DNA from: an uncultured Ruminococcus sp.
GTDB lineage: Bacteria > Bacillota > Clostridia > Oscillospirales > Ruminococcaceae
Direction: 5' to 3'
Assembly: GCA_900541495.1 (NCBI GenBank)
Contig: UQKC01000004.1
Span: forward strand, 18,727-82,726
Length of the DNA: 64,000 nucleotides
Below, piece by piece: positions 33,461-42,887 of this stretch (its first letter is position 1; the number at the start of each line of letters is the position of its first letter). The translations under genes and the position numbers were made by a program. A model generated the notes under the pieces. The model was not told where the DNA came from and made no database searches. It was given only the letters and a program-made list of their open reading frames with translations.

Positions 33461-34899
33461 ACATTTTCTCCTTTACCGGTAATTTTTCTGAAAGCAAATC
33501 CGCAGAGCATCCAGAATATAGGTGCGCAGAGAATAGAGCTGAAGCTGAAAAAGCTTTGGATAATGTAAGCTGCGATAGCAATAAACAACGCAGTGTCCTG
33601 CCATTCGCCGCCCTTTATCGATGCTTTGAACTTGCCGAATGAGCTTTTGAGTGAAGCTGCAAGGAAAACAACAAATGCTGCAGCGGCAGGTATTCCGCGT
33701 GTTGCTGCGGTGTAAACTATTTCGTTGTAGCTTCGGTCGATAGAGCAGAGTGCAAGCGTTTCATCAGCTATCTGATATTTTGCAATAAGGTCAGGGCCTA
33801 TACCGAGGATTGGGTGTTCCTTTATAAAGTGCAGGCTTTTTTCAAGTCCAATGCCGTAAAGTGACTGTTCATTCACATAAGAATAAGCGGTCACGATAAA
33901 AAGACGGAAAAACGCATCATAGTATGCAATAGCCTTGTCACGGATATAAATGCCCTGGAATATCCATATCAGTGCGAAGATAACAGCCATTCCGACAGCC
34001 GCAGCAGCATATCTGTAAACGGAAGTCCTGAGCAGTCCATTCTCAAATTTTGCAGGCTTTGAAGCGAAAATTATTATCGATACGATTATAAAAACAACAG
34101 TCATTCCTATGATAGGAACGATAGATGATGTAAAGAATCCGACGAGCCAGAAAAGCATTGAAGCTATGCCGTAGATCCTTGCACGGAGAATATTTTTTTC
34201 GTAAACTGCGCCCGTGAGTGCAATTGCAAAAACTATCGTGAGGAACGTTCCGAAAACGATAGGGTTCTCCGAAAGTCCCTGCGAAAGCATCACATCTTTG
34301 AGTGCAAGCGTTGGAAGGTCGGCAAAGTTCGGCATAAAGCGAAGCTTCGGGATATGCTGAAAAATTGCAAAAAGTGATTGAACAACGCCTGCCGCGATGA
34401 TAATGTCAGTGATAACGCGAATCGTCTTTTCACGGGTAACGCAGGCCGCAAGGCAGAAGATGCCGAAGTAGCCGAGCAGCGAGAGCAGACCCTCATATCG
34501 TCCTATCTCACCTGCGAGGGCAGTGTTGACGATCTCGCTCTGGTCGCCTGCACGGAGGACAACGCCGTAATACGAAGCGAACGCCCAAACCGCCATAAAA
34601 ACTATGAGCCACAGTATCCTGTCTTTTTTGAACGAAAGGCTGCCCTTTATCATTGCGATAAGGAAGAAAAGTACGCAGGAAAATCCCGTGAAGTACAGTC
34701 CTGCGCTCATAAATGCAGGTGAAGCACTCACGCCGTAAACGAGGAATCCCGTTATCTGCGGCACGATGACGCAGGCTGCGAGCAGAGCCGCTATCCAGTT
34801 CTGGAGCGTTTCCTGCTTCATATTTAGGATAAAGTTCGATTTGCTGGTTGTACCGAATATGGTTTTCGGCTGTTTTTTCGTCTGATTTGGTGTGTCCAT
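33457..34899 (-). CDS. O-antigen ligase/polymerase-like membrane protein
   Basis: 480 aa with about ten to twelve hydrophobic segments. The periplasmic-loop motif SLYGIGLEKSLHFIKEHPILGIGPDL followed by RSYNEIVYTAATRGIPAA matches the O-antigen ligase (Wzy_C) family, where the large loop acts on lipid-linked glycans. Gram-positive members probably polymerise or ligate cell-wall or capsular polysaccharide. Substrate unknown. Upstream of the DUF4321 and fliB genes in one transcription unit. Confidence 0.8.
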   Translation of the reverse strand: MDTPNQTKKQPKTIFGTTSKSNFILNMKQETLQNWIAALLAACVIVPQITGFLVYGVSASPAFMSAGLYFTGFSCVLFFLIAMIKGSLSFKKDRILWLIVFMAVWAFASYYGVVLRAGDQSEIVNTALAGEIGRYEGLLSLLGYFGIFCLAACVTREKTIRVITDIIIAAGVVQSLFAIFQHIPKLRFMPNFADLPTLALKDVMLSQGLSENPIVFGTFLTIVFAIALTGAVYEKNILRARIYGIASMLFWLVGFFTSSIVPIIGMTVVFIIVSIIIFASKPAKFENGLLRTSVYRYAAAAVGMAVIFALIWIFQGIYIRDKAIAYYDAFFRLFIVTAYSYVNEQSLYGIGLEKSLHFIKEHPILGIGPDLIAKYQIADETLALCSIDRSYNEIVYTAATRGIPAAAAFVVFLAASLKSSFGKFKASIKGGEWQDTALFIAIAAYIIQSFFSFSSILCAPIFWMLCGFAFRKITGKGENV

Positions 34900-34916
34900 A
34901 AATAAAACTCCATTTA

Positions 34917-34949
34917 GAAAAATATCCCTGCGATTTGCGCCGCAGGGAT
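34917..34949 (-). terminator. Terminator after rny (minus strand)
   Basis: Stem ATCCCTGCG/CGCAGGGAT (34924-34932 with 34941-34949), followed on the minus strand by a T-run. It separates rny from the O-antigen-ligase-like gene. Confidence 0.85.
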
Positions 34950-34994
34950 AATTAATGCTTTCGTGTTTACAGACTGTAATTTACATATTGTATA

Positions 34995-36557
34995 TTACTT
35001 AGCGTATTCAACTACGCGGCTTTCACGAATGATATTAACTTTGATCTGTCCGGGATAATCCATTTCGTCCTCGATGCGCTTGGCGATATCTCTTGCCACA
35101 ATGACCATTTTTTCATCGTTGATCTTGTCTGGATAAACCATAATGCGGACTTCACGGCCTGCCTGAATAGCGAAGGATTTTTCAACGCCCTCATAAGAGC
35201 AGCAGATCTCTTCAAGCTTTTCAAGACGCTTGATGTAGTTCTCGTAGTTCTCGCTTCTTGCGCCCGGTCTTGCCGCTGAAATAGCATCGGCAGCCTGAAC
35301 GAGAGCAGCGACAACGGAGTGGATCTCAACATCGCCGTGGTGAGCCTCGACTGCGTGAATGACCTCGGGGCTTTCCTTGTACTTGCGGCAGACGTCAACA
35401 CCGATCTGAACGTGTGAACCCTCGATCTCGTAGCTGAGAGCCTTACCGATATCGTGGAGAAGTCCTGCTCTTCGTGCGAGGTTTGCATCAACGCCAAGTT
35501 CGGAAGCCATAATTCCTGCGAGGTGTGCGACCTCGATAGAGTGGTTGAGGACGTTCTGACGGTAGGAAGTTCTGTAATGAAGTCTTCCGAGAAGACGTAC
35601 AAGTTCGTGGTTAAGACCGTGTACGTTGGTTTCGAGAACGGCTCTGTCGCCCTCCTGCTTCATGATGTGCTCGACTTCACGGCGAGCCTTGTCAACCATT
35701 TCCTCGATACGGGACGGGTGGATTCTTCCGTCTGCGATAAGCTTTTCGAGTGCGATACGGGCAACCTCACGGCGAGCCTGATCGAAGCAGGAAAGTGTGA
35801 TAGCTTCGGGCGTATCGTCGATGATAAGGTCAACGCCGGTGAGCGTTTCGAGTGCCTTTATGTTTCTGCCCTCACGTCCGATGATCCTTCCCTTCATTTC
35901 GTCATTCGGCAGAGGAACAACGGAAACTGCGGATTCGGACACCTGATCTGCGGAGCATTTTGAAATTGCGAGAGCGATAAGGTTTCTTGCCTTTTCCTCA
36001 CATTCGTCCTTGAGCTGCTGCTCATAAGACTGTATCTTGAGAGCCTTTTCATGTACAAGCTCATTTTCGAGCATTGAAAGCAGGTGTTCCTTAGCCTGAT
36101 CCATAGTGAACTGCGAGATCTTTTCAAGGGTTTCCATTTGCTGCTTTTTGATATTGTCGGCTTCTTCAAGCTTTTCGTCAGCCTGCTTGATCTTTTTCTG
36201 GAGTATTTCGTCCTTTTTATCAAGGCTGTCGTTCTTTTTGTCGAGATTGTCTTCTTTCTGCTGGATCCTGCGTTCCTGACGGGAAATTTCTCCGCGGCGC
36301 TCTTTAAGTTCCTTATCAAGCTCGGAACGGCTCTTCTGGATCTCTTCCTTTGCATCGAGAAGTGCGATCTTTTTTTGATTTTCTGCTTCTGTCTTTGCTG
36401 CTTCGACAAGTCTTTCGGCTTCCTTTTCCGCCGAACCTATCGCTGCTTCAGCCTGCTTTTTGCGGTGATTGATACCTGCGGCGAAGAATATCGCTCCGCC
36501 GACAGCGAAACCTGCAATAAGCGCAATGACAGCCGCAATGATAGCTGCTGTGTTCAA
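34995..36557 (-). CDS. rny: Ribonuclease Y
   Basis: 520 aa from TTG 36557 with GGAGGT at 36570-36565. N-terminal membrane helix ([22 protein letters not shown]), a long Lys/Glu coiled coil (about 30-190), KH domain ([21 protein letters not shown], about 220-240), and HD domain with LLHDIGKAL near residue 370. Membrane-anchored endoribonuclease that starts mRNA decay; in Bacillus it belongs to the Y-complex. Normal length. Confidence 0.97.
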   Translation of the reverse strand: MNTAAIIAAVIALIAGFAVGGAIFFAAGINHRKKQAEAAIGSAEKEAERLVEAAKTEAENQKKIALLDAKEEIQKSRSELDKELKERRGEISRQERRIQQKEDNLDKKNDSLDKKDEILQKKIKQADEKLEEADNIKKQQMETLEKISQFTMDQAKEHLLSMLENELVHEKALKIQSYEQQLKDECEEKARNLIALAISKCSADQVSESAVSVVPLPNDEMKGRIIGREGRNIKALETLTGVDLIIDDTPEAITLSCFDQARREVARIALEKLIADGRIHPSRIEEMVDKARREVEHIMKQEGDRAVLETNVHGLNHELVRLLGRLHYRTSYRQNVLNHSIEVAHLAGIMASELGVDANLARRAGLLHDIGKALSYEIEGSHVQIGVDVCRKYKESPEVIHAVEAHHGDVEIHSVVAALVQAADAISAARPGARSENYENYIKRLEKLEEICCSYEGVEKSFAIQAGREVRIMVYPDKINDEKMVIVARDIAKRIEDEMDYPGQIKVNIIRESRVVEYAK

Positions 36558-36919
36558 GTCCTTGACCTCCCCAAAATTATATTATCGCTCGGAGGGCTTG
36601 AACAAGAGGATTTCACATTCCGCAGTCAAAATTTCTCTGCGAAAACGGTGAAAAACGAAAATATTCCTGCCCTTTACAATGCTTTAAACGTTTAAGCCGA
36701 TATTGCTATAAAAAGATATCAGCCGAATAAAACGTTGAAGCGGCAGAAAGATATGTCATCGTTACCCCGAATATTATCCTCAATTGACAATTTTCACTAC
36801 ATAACGTATAATTTTATCCGAAAAATACAATCTGTAAAGAATAACTGAACCCATAAAACGGGTTTGATAGTGATAATGAATATATGAAACCTCTGTTCAA
36901 AACGACAGAGCGAGTGAAA
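36558..36919. other. Leader and spacer upstream of rny
   Basis: No credible gene. A TATAAT-like hexamer on the minus strand (36581-36576) with a poor -35 (GAACAA on plus, 36600-36605, 18 bp away) may serve rny. The rest is AT-rich and unassigned. Confidence 0.4.
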
Positions 36920-37076
36920 AATGAACTGCAATTTATCAAGCCGACGCCGTTTGCCGTCAAAAGACCGTCCCGCATAAACGGGCAGGACAGCGTATGAATC
37001 GCATATGGCAGCCGCCTTAGTGACAAACCTGCGAGCCTTTTTAAAGGCAGGCAGAATTACCTCATATTGCATTTAC
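36920..37076 (-). ncRNA. Candidate structured RNA upstream of rny
   Basis: About 155 nt on the minus strand, right after a TTGACA-N17-TACAAT promoter (37111-37083). Ends can close by TGCAAT near 37060 pairing with ATTGCA at 36933-36928. Internal stems include GCCTTT/AAAGGC and GACG/CGTC pairings. It is more GC-rich than its flanks. The overlapping 91-codon ORF (37072-36797) shows no family pattern. It could be 6S-like, a raiA-type RNA, or the 5-prime leader of rny. I cannot name it. Confidence 0.45.
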
Positions 37077-37082
37077 TTTATT

Positions 37083-37111
37083 ATTGTAATATAAATCATT
37101 AATAATGTCAA
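37083..37111 (-). promoter_or_regulatory. Sigma-A promoter driving the minus-strand RNA candidate
   Basis: On the minus strand TTGACA (37111-37106), 17 bp, TACAAT (37088-37083). A perfect -35 and five-of-six -10, with no start codon plus ribosome site close by. Confidence 0.7.
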
Positions 37112-37175
37112 GGTTATTTTAACATTTTCACACTTTTTAATAAGAAAAAAGCCTCTTAACTGTGAAAAAAGACGG

Positions 37176-37204
37176 TTGACAAATTTCGCGAAGTGTGATA
37201 ACAT
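37176..37204 (+). promoter_or_regulatory. Sigma-A promoter of thrS
   Basis: TTGACA (37176-37181), 17 bp, TAACAT (37199-37204) with an extended TGA before it. Diverges from the minus-strand promoter at 37083-37111. Confidence 0.8.
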
Positions 37205-37227
37205 AAACACATAATAACATAAAAACG

Positions 37228-37465
37228 TTGATAAAGGAAGGCAACCCTCCGTTGAGGACTTTCAGAGAGCGGCAGTCATCGGCTGAAAACTGCGGCAGGT
37301 TCGGGAGCTTTGCATACCGCCTTTTGAGTGCGCTTAATCTGCGCCGTCAGCCTGCGTTAAAGGCGTTAATGAGGTGTGTTTTTCAGGGAAAAACGCATAA
37401 ATTAAGGTGGAAACACGGTTTTTATCGTCCTTAGTGCCCGTAAAAGAGCATTAAGGACGTTTTTT
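37228..37465 (+). promoter_or_regulatory. T-box leader of thrS
   Basis: Features in order: AGAGAGCGG typical of stem I (37264-37272), a candidate Thr specifier ACC at 37316-37318, the T-box TAAGGTGGAAACACGG (37403-37418), and a terminator CGTCCTTA...TTAAGGACGTTTTTT (37426-37465). Uncharged tRNA-Thr would pair with the T-box and form the antiterminator, so thrS is expressed when threonyl-tRNA is low. T-box and terminator are certain by eye; the specifier position is tentative. Confidence 0.9.
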
Positions 37466-37535
37466 GTTTTCTAAAAAAGGATAAAAAACGAATTTTATGT
37501 TAACAATACTATAATATATGTGGAGGTAAACGAAA

Positions 37536-39482
37536 ATGGTAAAGCTCACACTTAAAGACGGAAGCGTTAAGGAATGTGAAAAGGGCACAGCCGCAGCAGA
37601 AGTTATCAAGGGCATCGGAATGGGTCTTTATAAGGCTGCCTGTGCTGTAAAGCTCGGCGGAAAGGTATGCGATATCCGCACACCTATTGAGGAAGACTGC
37701 GAATTTGAAGTCCTCACATTCGATTCCGAGGACGGAAAGAAGACTTTCAACCACACGGCATCGCATATCCTTGCACAGGCTGTAAAGCGCCTTTACCCCG
37801 AGGTAAAGCTTGCTATCGGTCCTGCGATCCAGGACGGATTCTACTACGATTTTGACGCACCTAAGGCGTTCACACCCGATGACCTTGCAAAGATCGAAGC
37901 TGAGATGAAGAAGATCGCCAAGGAGGGCATTGAGCTTGAAAAGTTCGAGCTTTCCCCCGAAGAAGCTATCAAAAAGCTTGAAGAAATGGGCGAACCTTAC
38001 AAGGTCGAGCTCTGCCGGGAACACGCAGGCAAGGGTGAACCTATCTCATTCTATAAGCAGGGCGACTTCATCGACCTCTGCGCAGGTCCTCATCTCGCTT
38101 CAACTGCTCCCGTAAAGGCTGTAAAGCTTCTCTCCTGCACAGGCGCTTACTGGAGAGGCGACTCAAAGGGCAAGCAGCTCTGCCGTGTTTACGGTACAGC
38201 ATTTCCTAAGGCAAGCGAACTTGAAGCATACCTCGCAGCAAGAGAAGAAGCTCAGAAGCGCGACCACAACAAGCTCGGCCGTGAGCTTGAATATTTCACA
38301 ACAGTTGACTGCATCGGTCAGGGACTTCCCGTTCTTCTTCCAAAGGGCGCAAAGGTTGTCCAGATACTCCAGCGCTGGGTAGAAGACGTTGAAGCTTCAA
38401 GAGGCTGTATGCTCACAAAGACACCGCTTATGGCAAAGCGTGACCTCTATAAAATTTCGGGACACTGGGATCATTACCTCGACGGTATGTTTATCCTCGG
38501 TGACCCATACGATGAGGAAAAGGAATGTTTCGCACTCCGTCCGATGACCTGCCCGTTCCAGTATCAGGTATACCTCAACCGCGCAAGATCATACCGTGAC
38601 CTCCCGATGCGTCTTACCGAAACTTCCACACTTTTCAGAAATGAGGACAGCGGCGAAATGCACGGACTTATCCGTGTCCGTCAGTTCACAATTTCCGAGG
38701 GTCACTATATCCTCCGCCCCGAACAGCTCGAAGACGAGTTCAGAGGATGCCTTGAGCTTGCAAAGTATATGCTCGATACGGTAGGACTTCTCGAAGACTG
38801 CACATTCAGATTCTCCCAGTGGGATCCTGCAAACCCGAAGAACAAGTACGAGGGTACAGCAGAGCAGTGGGAACACGCACAGTCCGCAATGAAAACTATC
38901 CTCGACGACCTCGGCGTTGAATATTCTATCGGTATCGACGAAGCCGCATTCTATGGTCCGAAGCTCGATATCCAGTACAAGAACGTATTCGGCAAGGAAG
39001 ATACACTCGTAACTATCCAGATCGATATGCTCCTCGCAGAAAAGTTCGGTATGGAATATACCGATGTTGACGGCAAGAAGCGCAGACCTTATATTATCCA
39101 CAGAACATCACTCGGCTGCTATGAGCGTACACTCGCATACCTCATCGAAAAGTATGCAGGCGTGTTCCCACTCTGGCTTGCTCCCGAGCAGGTAAGAATC
39201 CTCCCTATCGGCGAAGCTCATCAGGCTTATGCTCAGGAGATCGCAGATAAGATCACAGCACACGGAATGAGAGTAACTGTCGATAAGCGTGACGAAAATA
39301 TCGGTACAAAGATCAAAGCATCACGTCTTGAAAGAATCCCATATACCTTTATCATCGGCGATAAGGAAACAGAAAATAAGTCCGTTACTATCCGCTCGAG
39401 AAAAGAGGGCGAACTTCCCGACGTTAAACTCGACGAAGCACTCGCTAAGATCTTCGAGGAGAATGATACCAAGGCGAAGTAA
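37536..39482 (+). CDS. thrS: Threonyl-tRNA synthetase
   Basis: 648 aa, normal length. TGS domain (about 1-60), editing domain with HTASHILAQAVKRLYP and the Cys/His triad region, class II core (motif 2 TETSTLFRNEDSGEMHGLIRVR split by the loop, motif 3 LGCYERTLAYLIEK), and C-terminal anticodon-binding domain (LPIGEAHQAYAQEI). Charges tRNA-Thr. GGAGG before ATG 37536. Controlled by the T-box above; a terminator follows. Confidence 0.98.
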   Translation: MVKLTLKDGSVKECEKGTAAAEVIKGIGMGLYKAACAVKLGGKVCDIRTPIEEDCEFEVLTFDSEDGKKTFNHTASHILAQAVKRLYPEVKLAIGPAIQDGFYYDFDAPKAFTPDDLAKIEAEMKKIAKEGIELEKFELSPEEAIKKLEEMGEPYKVELCREHAGKGEPISFYKQGDFIDLCAGPHLASTAPVKAVKLLSCTGAYWRGDSKGKQLCRVYGTAFPKASELEAYLAAREEAQKRDHNKLGRELEYFTTVDCIGQGLPVLLPKGAKVVQILQRWVEDVEASRGCMLTKTPLMAKRDLYKISGHWDHYLDGMFILGDPYDEEKECFALRPMTCPFQYQVYLNRARSYRDLPMRLTETSTLFRNEDSGEMHGLIRVRQFTISEGHYILRPEQLEDEFRGCLELAKYMLDTVGLLEDCTFRFSQWDPANPKNKYEGTAEQWEHAQSAMKTILDDLGVEYSIGIDEAAFYGPKLDIQYKNVFGKEDTLVTIQIDMLLAEKFGMEYTDVDGKKRRPYIIHRTSLGCYERTLAYLIEKYAGVFPLWLAPEQVRILPIGEAHQAYAQEIADKITAHGMRVTVDKRDENIGTKIKASRLERIPYTFIIGDKETENKSVTIRSRKEGELPDVKLDEALAKIFEENDTKAK

Positions 39483-39526
39483 TTTTGCTTTGGCTATGTA
39501 ACGATTTAACAGCAATTTGAAAAAGC

Positions 39527-39563
39527 AAACTGCCGTGCGAAATATTTCGTGCGGCAGTTTTTG
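39527..39563 (+). terminator. Terminator after thrS
   Basis: AAACTGCCGTGCGAAAT pairs with ATTTCGTGCGGCAGTTT (with internal mismatches), followed by T residues. It lies before the methyltransferase start. Confidence 0.85.
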
Positions 39564-39579
39564 TAAAATGGTGGACAAA

Positions 39580-40194
39580 ATGAGTAAATTTACAGAATAT
39601 ATCGGCAGGCAGTTCGGCGACCCTCACGGCTTTGTTGGAAAAGTCTGCTGTATCATTATGAATATCATAAATAAGCCTATGTATCTGAAAGTTGTCGATG
39701 AAGTGACGGTCAAAAACGATGAAAAAGTCCTCGATATCGGCTACGGCAACGGCTGCCTTTTGCAAAAACTATACAAAAAGACGAAAGCCGAGCTGTATGG
39801 CATCGACATCTCCGAGGATATGAAAGCGCAGGCGGAAAAACGATGCAAAAATGCCAAAGCAAGCGGAAAACTCTTCCTTAGCGTAGGCGATTGCTGTGAT
39901 TTGCCCTACGATGACGAAATGTTTTCCGCCGTCACCTCGATAAACACAGTCTATTTCTGGAGCGATACCACAAAAGGTCTGTCCGAGATAAGAAGAACGC
40001 TCAGAACGGGCGGCTCGTTCTATAATATAGTATATACGAAAGAATTCCTCGACTCGCTTTCCTATACGAAAAAGGGTTTTAAGAAATTTTCGCCCGAAGA
40101 ATTGACCGAACTTGGCATACAAGCAGGCTTTGAAAATATCGAGGTCAAGGATATCGTCAAGGGGAAAAGTTTCGCAGTGATATATACAAAGTGA
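39580..40194 (+). CDS. Class I SAM-dependent methyltransferase
   Basis: 204 aa from ATG 39580, which has GGTGG upstream; an ATG at 39568 is possible, and longer frames run through the thrS terminator. SAM-binding motif I KVLDIGYGNG, acidic motif II (ELYGIDIS), motif around GDCCDLPYDDEMFSAVTSINTVYF and a post-motif RTGGSFY. Methyltransf_11 (UbiE-like) family; substrate unknown. Followed 10 bp later by a GNAT gene. Confidence 0.85.
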   Translation: MSKFTEYIGRQFGDPHGFVGKVCCIIMNIINKPMYLKVVDEVTVKNDEKVLDIGYGNGCLLQKLYKKTKAELYGIDISEDMKAQAEKRCKNAKASGKLFLSVGDCCDLPYDDEMFSAVTSINTVYFWSDTTKGLSEIRRTLRTGGSFYNIVYTKEFLDSLSYTKKGFKKFSPEELTELGIQAGFENIEVKDIVKGKSFAVIYTK

Positions 40195-40204
40195 GGGGAC
40201 AGAT

Positions 40205-40654
40205 ATGATCGAATACAAAAAGCTTACGGAAAAAGAGCTTGACCGTTTTATCGAAATGCGCATTGCACAGCTTCGCGAGGAGGGCGCAAAGGAGGAAATC
40301 GACCTGCGCCCTGCGCTGAAGGACTACTATGAACGCCACTTAAAGGACGGGACTTTCGTTTCGTGGCTCGCCTTTGACGGGGGCGAAATTATCGGCACAA
40401 GCGGAATGTCGTTCGTGGAAAAACCGCCGTATTTCGGCTGTCCGAGCGGTCGAATCGGCTTGCTTTCGAGTATGTTCACCGACAGCCGTTACAGGAGAAA
40501 GGGTATCGCGACTGAGCTTTTGAACCGTGTTGTCGGCGAGGCGCGAAGCTACGGCTGCGGAACAGTGCAGATAACCGCTTCCGATATGGGCGTGAAGCTG
40601 TATTCATCGTATGGCTTTGTGCATAATGAGAATTTTATGCAGTTTAAAATTTAA
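40205..40654 (+). CDS. GNAT-family N-acetyltransferase
   Basis: 149 aa. Acetyl-CoA motif A: LLSSMFTDSRYRRKGIATELLNRVV (R-x-x-G-x-A pyrophosphate loop), then VQITASDMGVKLYSSYGF (motif B with the usual Tyr/Phe). Transfers acetyl from acetyl-CoA to an unknown amine. GAGGGGA ribosome site; in one unit with the methyltransferase. Confidence 0.88.
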   Translation: MIEYKKLTEKELDRFIEMRIAQLREEGAKEEIDLRPALKDYYERHLKDGTFVSWLAFDGGEIIGTSGMSFVEKPPYFGCPSGRIGLLSSMFTDSRYRRKGIATELLNRVVGEARSYGCGTVQITASDMGVKLYSSYGFVHNENFMQFKI

Positions 40655-40691
40655 CAAATTTTATTGTTTAAAAATTTACAGAAAAAAGCAG

Positions 40692-40721
40692 TTGACAATA
40701 CTATATATAATGTGTTATAAT
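40692..40721 (+). promoter_or_regulatory. Sigma-A promoter of the DEAD-box helicase
   Basis: TTGACA (40692-40697), 18 bp, TATAAT (40716-40721). The 5-prime UTR is about 95 nt, with GGCAT (40754 region) able to pair with ATGCC near the start, so a cold-type structured leader is possible. Confidence 0.8.
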
Positions 40722-40824
40722 AAACTTCTGCTTTGTAAAATTATAATTATGTGTCGGCATAGGGCAGGAGAGTTTTGTCAGAGAGCGTGTTTTGTCCAAT
40801 GCCATGTTATGGAAAGGGAAAATT

Positions 40825-42558
40825 ATGCTTTTTAGTGAACTCGGACTGCCTCAGGAGATCGTCCGTGCGGTCGAAGAAATGGGATATGAGGAGGCTACGG
40901 AAATTCAGGCGAAGGCCATTCCGCTTCTTCTCGAAGGAAAGGACGTTGTGGGACGTTCACAGACAGGTACGGGCAAGACCGCCGCTTTCGGACTTCCTGC
41001 AGTTGCAATGATAGACCCCGAGGGTTACCGCCGTGTGCAGACGCTCATACTCTGCCCGACAAGAGAGCTTGCGATGCAGGCTTCGCAGGAAATTGAAAAA
41101 TTCTCAAAATATCTTCCGTATGTAAAGTCCTGCGCTATCTACGGCGGTGCAGACATCGAGCGCCAGATAGTTCAGCTCAAAAAGGGCGCGAACATCGTTG
41201 TCGGAACTCCCGGACGTGTAATGGATCATATCCGCCGTCACACTCTTCACCTTGAAGAGCTCCGCTCGGTAATTCTTGATGAAGCTGACGAAATGCTCAA
41301 TATGGGTTTCCGTGAGGATATCGAAGAAATTTTGCAGTATATCCCCGAAGAGCGTCAGACGGTGCTTTTCTCGGCAACAATGCCGCCGCAGATAATGGCT
41401 ATCACGGGCGAATATCAGCGTGACCCGATCGTTGTCGGCGTTGAGCAGAAGAGCCGCACTGTTGAGAGCGTTGCGCAGTTCTATTACGAAGTTCCTATGG
41501 GAAGAAAGACAGATGCGCTCCAGATGCTCCTTATCGCATTTGAACCAAAGCTTTCAATGATATTCTGCAACACAAAAGCAATGGTCGATGAGCTTACCGA
41601 GAACCTCGTTGCAAAGGGCTTTAAGGCGGCAGGACTTCACGGCGATATGAAACAGCAGAGCAGAACTCAGGTGCTTAACGCTTTCAAGAGCGGCAGAATA
41701 AATATCCTCATCGCGACCGATGTTGCCGCAAGAGGTATCGACGTTGACGATGTTGACGCGGTTTTCAACTACGATATTCCGCAGGACAACGAATATTATA
41801 TCCACCGTATCGGCAGAACGGGCAGAGCAGGTCGTTCAGGTTCGGCTTATACGATAGTGAGCGGCAGAAAGCAGGTCTATGAGCTTAAAGATATCGCGCG
41901 CTTCACAAAGGCTGATATTATCCGCTGCGACCTCCCGACAAGAGATGACGTTATCGAAAAGAAGACCCAGCGTGTCCTCGATAAAGTCTGCGACTATATC
42001 ACTACGGAAAAGTATCCGAACGGCGCAGAGCTTCTCGAACGCCTTACCGAGCGAGGATATTCGGCAGAGCAGATCGCCGCAACCCTCCTCGGAATGAGAA
42101 TTTCCAAAGAAACACGCACCGTCCCTGAGTTCATCAAACCCGTGTTCCGTCCGCGCGACGAAAAGGGCAGATCAAAGGGCAGCTCCTGCAAAGTTGAAAT
42201 TTCTCTCGGCAGACAGAACCGCATCGCACCGAACTTTATCCTCGGCGCACTCGTTGACGCAACGGGAATGGCAGGCAAGAACTTCGGCAAGATCGATATC
42301 TACGACCGCTATACAACAGTAGAAGTCCCCGAAGCTGATCTCGATCATATCATCGATTCCATGACGGGAACAAAGATAAACGGTCAGAAGATAAAGATCA
42401 AACGTTATGAGGGCAAGCAGAGCGAGGGCAGACCAAACGGCAGTTCCGACCGCAGACGTTCGGGCGGTGAAAAGGACTACCGCAACCTCCGCAGAAAAAA
42501 TACAGGCAGAGCAAGAAAATTTGACGGCTCTCAGAAGAAGAGAACTCACAGTAATTAA
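40825..42558 (+). CDS. DEAD-box ATP-dependent RNA helicase with DbpA-type RNA-binding domain
   Basis: 577 aa from ATG 40825 (GGAAAGGGAAAA before it); an in-frame start at 40792 is less likely. Q motif FSELGLPQEIVRAVEEMGYEEATEIQAKAI, Walker A SQTGTGKT, DEAD (ILDEADEM), SAT, and HRIGRTGRAGR. C-terminal DbpA RNA-binding domain (NFILGALVDATGMAGKNFGKI...), then an Arg/Ser/Lys tail. Unwinds RNA in ribosome assembly or cold adaptation (DeaD/CsdA/CshA group). Confidence 0.95.
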   Translation: MLFSELGLPQEIVRAVEEMGYEEATEIQAKAIPLLLEGKDVVGRSQTGTGKTAAFGLPAVAMIDPEGYRRVQTLILCPTRELAMQASQEIEKFSKYLPYVKSCAIYGGADIERQIVQLKKGANIVVGTPGRVMDHIRRHTLHLEELRSVILDEADEMLNMGFREDIEEILQYIPEERQTVLFSATMPPQIMAITGEYQRDPIVVGVEQKSRTVESVAQFYYEVPMGRKTDALQMLLIAFEPKLSMIFCNTKAMVDELTENLVAKGFKAAGLHGDMKQQSRTQVLNAFKSGRINILIATDVAARGIDVDDVDAVFNYDIPQDNEYYIHRIGRTGRAGRSGSAYTIVSGRKQVYELKDIARFTKADIIRCDLPTRDDVIEKKTQRVLDKVCDYITTEKYPNGAELLERLTERGYSAEQIAATLLGMRISKETRTVPEFIKPVFRPRDEKGRSKGSSCKVEISLGRQNRIAPNFILGALVDATGMAGKNFGKIDIYDRYTTVEVPEADLDHIIDSMTGTKINGQKIKIKRYEGKQSEGRPNGSSDRRRSGGEKDYRNLRRKNTGRARKFDGSQKKRTHSN

Positions 42559-42559
42559 A

Positions 42560-42641
42560 TTCGGAAAGCGGAATTCGGAATTATGCTCCGCTGTTTCGTT
42601 AGAAATAAAATAATTCTGTAGGGGACGGGTTTCCCGTCCCG
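42560..42641. repeat. CGGAATT tract plus GTAGGGG palindrome
   Basis: ATTCGGAAAGCGGAATTCGG followed by ATGCTCCGC and, at 42618-42641, GTAGGGGACGGG with its inverted arm. The same order recurs at 46151-46454 and 63846-63933, so it is a composite repeat. Confidence 0.65.
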
Positions 42642-42670
42642 ACGCCGCAAGGCGTTTTGCAATAAAACAA

Positions 42671-42716
42671 AACAGACCTATTTTCAAAATTCCTTGAAAA
42701 TAGGTCTGTTCTATTT
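42671..42716. terminator. Terminator after the helicase gene
   Basis: A perfect 17-bp stem: AACAGACCTATTTTCAA (42671-42687) with TTGAAAATAGGTCTGTT (42694-42710), 6-nt loop, then a T-rich stretch. Preceded by A-rich DNA, so it could act on both strands. Confidence 0.9.
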
Positions 42717-42839
42717 ATTGAGAATCGTTTATGCGTGTTTTGAAATTATGCGTTTCATTATTCGAAACAGCAAAGCCAACTGTCAACCGACAATTGTCAA
42801 TTTAAATTTTCTAATTATATTAACTGTTGTCTGCAAATC

Positions 42840-42868
42840 TTGACTATTCGGCACGAATATGCTATAAT
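42840..42868 (+). promoter_or_regulatory. Strong sigma-A promoter of the AbrB-like/HipA-like pair
   Basis: TTGACT (42840-42845), 17 bp, TATAAT (42863-42868) with TGC before it (extended -10). Predicted start near 42875 leaves only about 13 nt before the ATT at 42888. A GACAATTGTC palindrome at 42789-42798 may be an operator. Confidence 0.8.
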
Positions 42869-42887
42869 AATTTGAAAAGGAAGTGAT

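Noticed and set aside
36797..37072. 91-codon minus-strand ORF upstream of rny
   Set aside because: Composition looks random (many Phe/Arg/Cys), and the start is only a few nt from the predicted transcript start. A structured RNA is preferred.
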